A stretch of 64,000 nucleotides of DNA from Spirochaetales bacterium (GTDB lineage: Bacteria; Spirochaetota; Spirochaetia; SZUA-6; RPPD01), in assembly GCA_016930675.1 (NCBI GenBank), contig JAFGGG010000007.1:1-64000 (forward strand), read 5' to 3'. The notes beneath the pieces are model-generated. The model made no database searches. It saw only the letters and a program-made list of their open reading frames with translations, and had not been told where the DNA came from. Positions 63,432 to 64,000 of the stretch are shown here, in pieces. Every line of letters starts with the position of its first letter. Within the stretch, counting starts at the first letter, position 1. The position numbers and the translations under genes are program-made.

Positions 63432-64000
63432 TTGAAAGCACAAGTTATTAAAATCATTGGCTTAAGCCTTTTATTTCTCCTTTTTACTTCCACTTACTGC
63501 ATGGGGATGGGTTTAGGCGGTTATATCAGTTACGATTTATTGATATCCACTATGGGGTGGTACGAAAATTGGAGTGATTTTAATCGTGTCAAATTTCTCC
63601 AATTCGGTATCTTATTCGACACGTGCGTGGCCAGGGACAGGCTGTTTAATTACAGACTCCAGGTCGGATTGGACCTTTCCAACGCTTCTTTCTATGATGA
63701 AGATCTTGGACAAGATGCGGATATAGATATCTGGCAGATCAGTTTTATCAATACCTTCGGATTCGGCATGATAAGGAACGAGCTTATGCGCTTTTGGGTG
63801 GGACCACAGATTGGTTTTGCCTTGGGCTTCGAACCGAATTTCGTTCAAGATGCCTATTATTCGAATATGGGAGAATTCTTTGAATTTGATATTTTCGTTG
63901 GCGTTGGCTTCGGCGTCAATATTCACATTGGTGACACTATCAGCCTGTGCGCGGACGCTGGAATCAGTCTGCATGAAGATTTCATGATATGTCCGGCGGC
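63432..64000 (+). CDS. Outer-membrane beta-barrel protein, partial, TTG start
   Basis: An open frame of at least 189 codons running off the window. It starts with TTG at 63432, five bases after GGAGG (63422-63426). Signal peptide LSLLFLLFTSTYCMG, then alternating amphipathic strands (GLGGYISYDLLIST, RLFNYRLQVGLDL, FWVGPQIGFALGF, FDIFVGVGFGVNIHIG) typical of a small outer-membrane barrel. Upstream a TTGTTT-N16-TATAAT pair is a possible promoter. Incomplete at its 3' end. Confidence 0.8.
   Translation, partial: MKAQVIKIIGLSLLFLLFTSTYCMGMGLGGYISYDLLISTMGWYENWSDFNRVKFLQFGILFDTCVARDRLFNYRLQVGLDLSNASFYDEDLGQDADIDIWQISFINTFGFGMIRNELMRFWVGPQIGFALGFEPNFVQDAYYSNMGEFFEFDIFVGVGFGVNIHIGDTISLCADAGISLHEDFMICPA

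Noticed and set aside
63612-63974. Minus-strand open frame of 120 codons
   Set aside because: It lies opposite the TTG-started beta-barrel gene, has no ribosome site and low-complexity polar sequence; the plus strand has a signal peptide and barrel strands.

Overview
The window reads as a chromosome segment of an anaerobic, saccharolytic, probably acetogenic spirochaete. This is inferred from gene content, not from a marker gene. Pointers are many small lipoproteins with relaxed lipoboxes, an Lcl/DUF1566 lipoprotein, SH3b, ankyrin and MORN surface proteins, small outer-membrane beta-barrels (so a diderm envelope), a 7TMR-DISM hybrid kinase, and a complete bacterial CODH/acetyl-CoA synthase set. 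Coding density is high, with about 55 genes on both strands, one tRNA and no insertion sequence, prophage or CRISPR array.

Layout. 0.1-2 kb: secreted GH10 xylanase behind a near-consensus promoter, then tRNA-Pro(GGG). 2.1-4.3 kb: folate operon (pteridine-reductase-like SDR, folB, folK, folE). 4.4-19.3 kb: SH3 protein, C45-type Ntn-hydrolase lipoprotein, AraR-like repressor with a palindromic operator candidate, chemoreceptor, threonine aldolase, GH3 glycosidase, a response regulator plus a very large hybrid kinase, and a GlcD-like FAD oxidase. 18.4-23.9 kb: a compact operon of TrmO-like protein, TrmO-UvrA fusion, GyrI-like protein and AraC-GyrI regulator, which is the most unusual locus here and looks like a DNA-damage or drug-response cassette. 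24-36.8 kb: mixed housekeeping and transport genes, including a nagB-DUF4954 pair. 37-39.8 kb: a patatin, glycan-binding protein and ankyrin lipoprotein operon.

39.8-56.7 kb is a 13-gene minus-strand run for the Wood-Ljungdahl pathway. In transcription order it holds a degenerate ACT-ACT-HAD protein, fhs, a MetE-like methyltransferase, cooC, cooS, a cooF-like ferredoxin, an FAD/NAD oxidoreductase, acsB, acsC, acsV, a second CooC/AcsF ATPase, acsD and an ankyrin/SH3 lipoprotein. acsE, folD, fchA and metF are not in the window. 56.8-64 kb: J-domain protein, Lcl lipoprotein, a protein built of fifteen 31-residue repeats, a MORN protein, a lipoprotein, a STAS-like protein, a decayed hybrid kinase pseudogene, and a TTG-started beta-barrel gene that runs off the window.

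How it fits together: xylan is cut outside the cell by GH10 and finished inside by GH3, with an arabinose-type repressor nearby. Reducing equivalents and CO2 can then enter the Wood-Ljungdahl operon, whose one-carbon carrier (tetrahydrofolate) is partly made by the folate operon.
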